Assembly (NCBI RefSeq): GCF_019668485.1
Contig: NZ_AP024619.1
Coordinates: 1,301,001-1,365,000 of the forward strand
DNA from: Gelria sp. Kuro-4
Lineage (GTDB): Bacteria; Bacillota; DTU030; DUMP01
DNA: 64,000 nucleotides
Direction of reading: 5' to 3'
Part shown: piece after piece, positions 63,564 through 64,000 of the stretch
How the letters are laid out: every line of letters begins with the position of its first letter
How positions within the stretch are numbered: the first letter of the stretch is position 1
Notes under the pieces: generated by a model
Seen by the model: the letters and a program-made list of their open reading frames with translations, nothing else
Told to the model about the DNA's origin: nothing
Database searches by the model: none
Translations under genes and position numbers: made by a program

Positions 63564-64000
63564 ATGCAGTGGGAAGAGATACGCCGGAGCGCCAAGGAGA
63601 AACTGGAAGGAATCTGCCGCCTCTGTCGGGTGTGCGACGGGCGGGCCTGCGCCGGCGAGGTGCCCGGCATGGGTGGCGTCGGCAGCGGGACGGCGGCGCT
63701 GAACAACTACGAGGCGCTGCGCCGCCTTCGGCTCAACCTGCGCACGCTCCACGGGGTGAGCGAGCCGGATCTCTCCACGCAGCTTTTCGGCCGCCGCCTC
63801 GCCCTGCCGGTGCTGGGGGCTGCTGTGGCCGGGGTGAAGGTGAATTTCGGCGGGCGGTTGAGTGAGGAGGAGTTTGTTACCGCGCAGGTGCAGGGAGCAG
63901 TAGCCGCGGGAACGCTGGCCTTCACCGGCGACGGGCCGGTGCCCGAGGTGTACCAGGCGGGGCTCAAGGCCATCCGTTCGGCGGGCGGCGCCGGCATCGC
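63564..64000 (+). CDS. FMN alpha-hydroxyacid oxidase-like protein with four-Cys N-terminus, 5' part
   Basis: The first ~145 codons of a paralogue of the gene at 24819; the gene continues past the window. The N-terminus has CRLCRVCDGRACAGEVPGMG, the same C-x2-C-x2-C-x4-C motif, followed by RLRLNLRTLHGVSEPDLST and LFGRRLALPVLGAAVAGVKV. ATG 63564 aligns with the start of the paralogue. GTG 63546 in the same frame, and even CTG 63501, are possible but less likely. It lies 59 bases after comEA. The catalytic His/Arg region is not in view. Confidence 0.8.
   Translation, partial: MQWEEIRRSAKEKLEGICRLCRVCDGRACAGEVPGMGGVGSGTAALNNYEALRRLRLNLRTLHGVSEPDLSTQLFGRRLALPVLGAAVAGVKVNFGGRLSEEEFVTAQVQGAVAAGTLAFTGDGPVPEVYQAGLKAIRSAGGAGI

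Overview
The window is GC-rich, densely coded DNA from a Gram-positive, endospore-forming anaerobe, most likely a high-GC member of the Clostridia (Moorella/Thermacetogenium-like). This rests on the gene order L21-Prp-L27-Spo0B-Obg-NadD-YqeK-LCP-RsfS-LeuS-ComEA, a SpoIVFA/SpoIVFB pair, two T-box leaders, a SAM-I riboswitch, and heavy use of GTG and TTG starts behind strong AGGAGG sites. No prophage, insertion sequence or CRISPR array is visible. The taxon is an inference from gene content only.

Bases 1-7465 form a catabolic operon: the end of a TAXI-type TRAP binding protein, a fused TRAP permease, a LarA-type nickel-pincer racemase, a two-part UxaA-type dehydratase, a second LarA-superfamily protein and a D-2-hydroxyacid dehydrogenase. 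Together they look like an uptake, epimerisation, dehydration and oxidation route for an unidentified hydroxy or sugar acid. A PaaI thioesterase, a decayed M20 amidohydrolase, a COG3044 ATPase and a two-gene chromate transporter follow. Bases 12093-16420 hold a SAM-I riboswitch controlling a separate MetH reactivation protein, a MetH without that domain, and MetF.

Bases 16450-19392 (minus) encode EtfA, EtfB and an acyl-CoA dehydrogenase. Then come a membrane-anchored serine protease, a second hydroxyacid dehydrogenase, a bactofilin-like membrane protein, a DUF1461 protein, a PflX-type radical SAM enzyme, an FMN hydroxyacid oxidase with an unusual four-cysteine N-terminus, an XPB-type helicase with its partner, a geranylgeranyl-reductase-like flavoprotein, YhaM, Ndk, an L,D-transpeptidase, an orphan solute-binding protein, ComEC, HolA and S20. 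Bases 39657-42963 form a copper module (CsoR, CopA, SHOCT protein) with two CsoR-like operators.

A class I fumarase pair (43143-44581) is bracketed by a 21-nt perfect inverted repeat that lies inside both genes. From 45388 the window is chromosomal core: a probable sigma-E promoter, SpoIVFA/B, two B12-radical-SAM-associated genes, RNase G, T-box-controlled pheA, the L21-Prp-L27 ribosomal cluster, Obg, NadD, RsfS, LeuS and ComEA.

The most striking element is at 59848-60178. A complete tRNA-Ala(GGC) gene lies inside the leucine T-box leader of leuS, clamped by a 10-bp helix between the specifier stem and the antiterminator. The leader's consensus promoter and first stem lie within the 3' end of rsfS.
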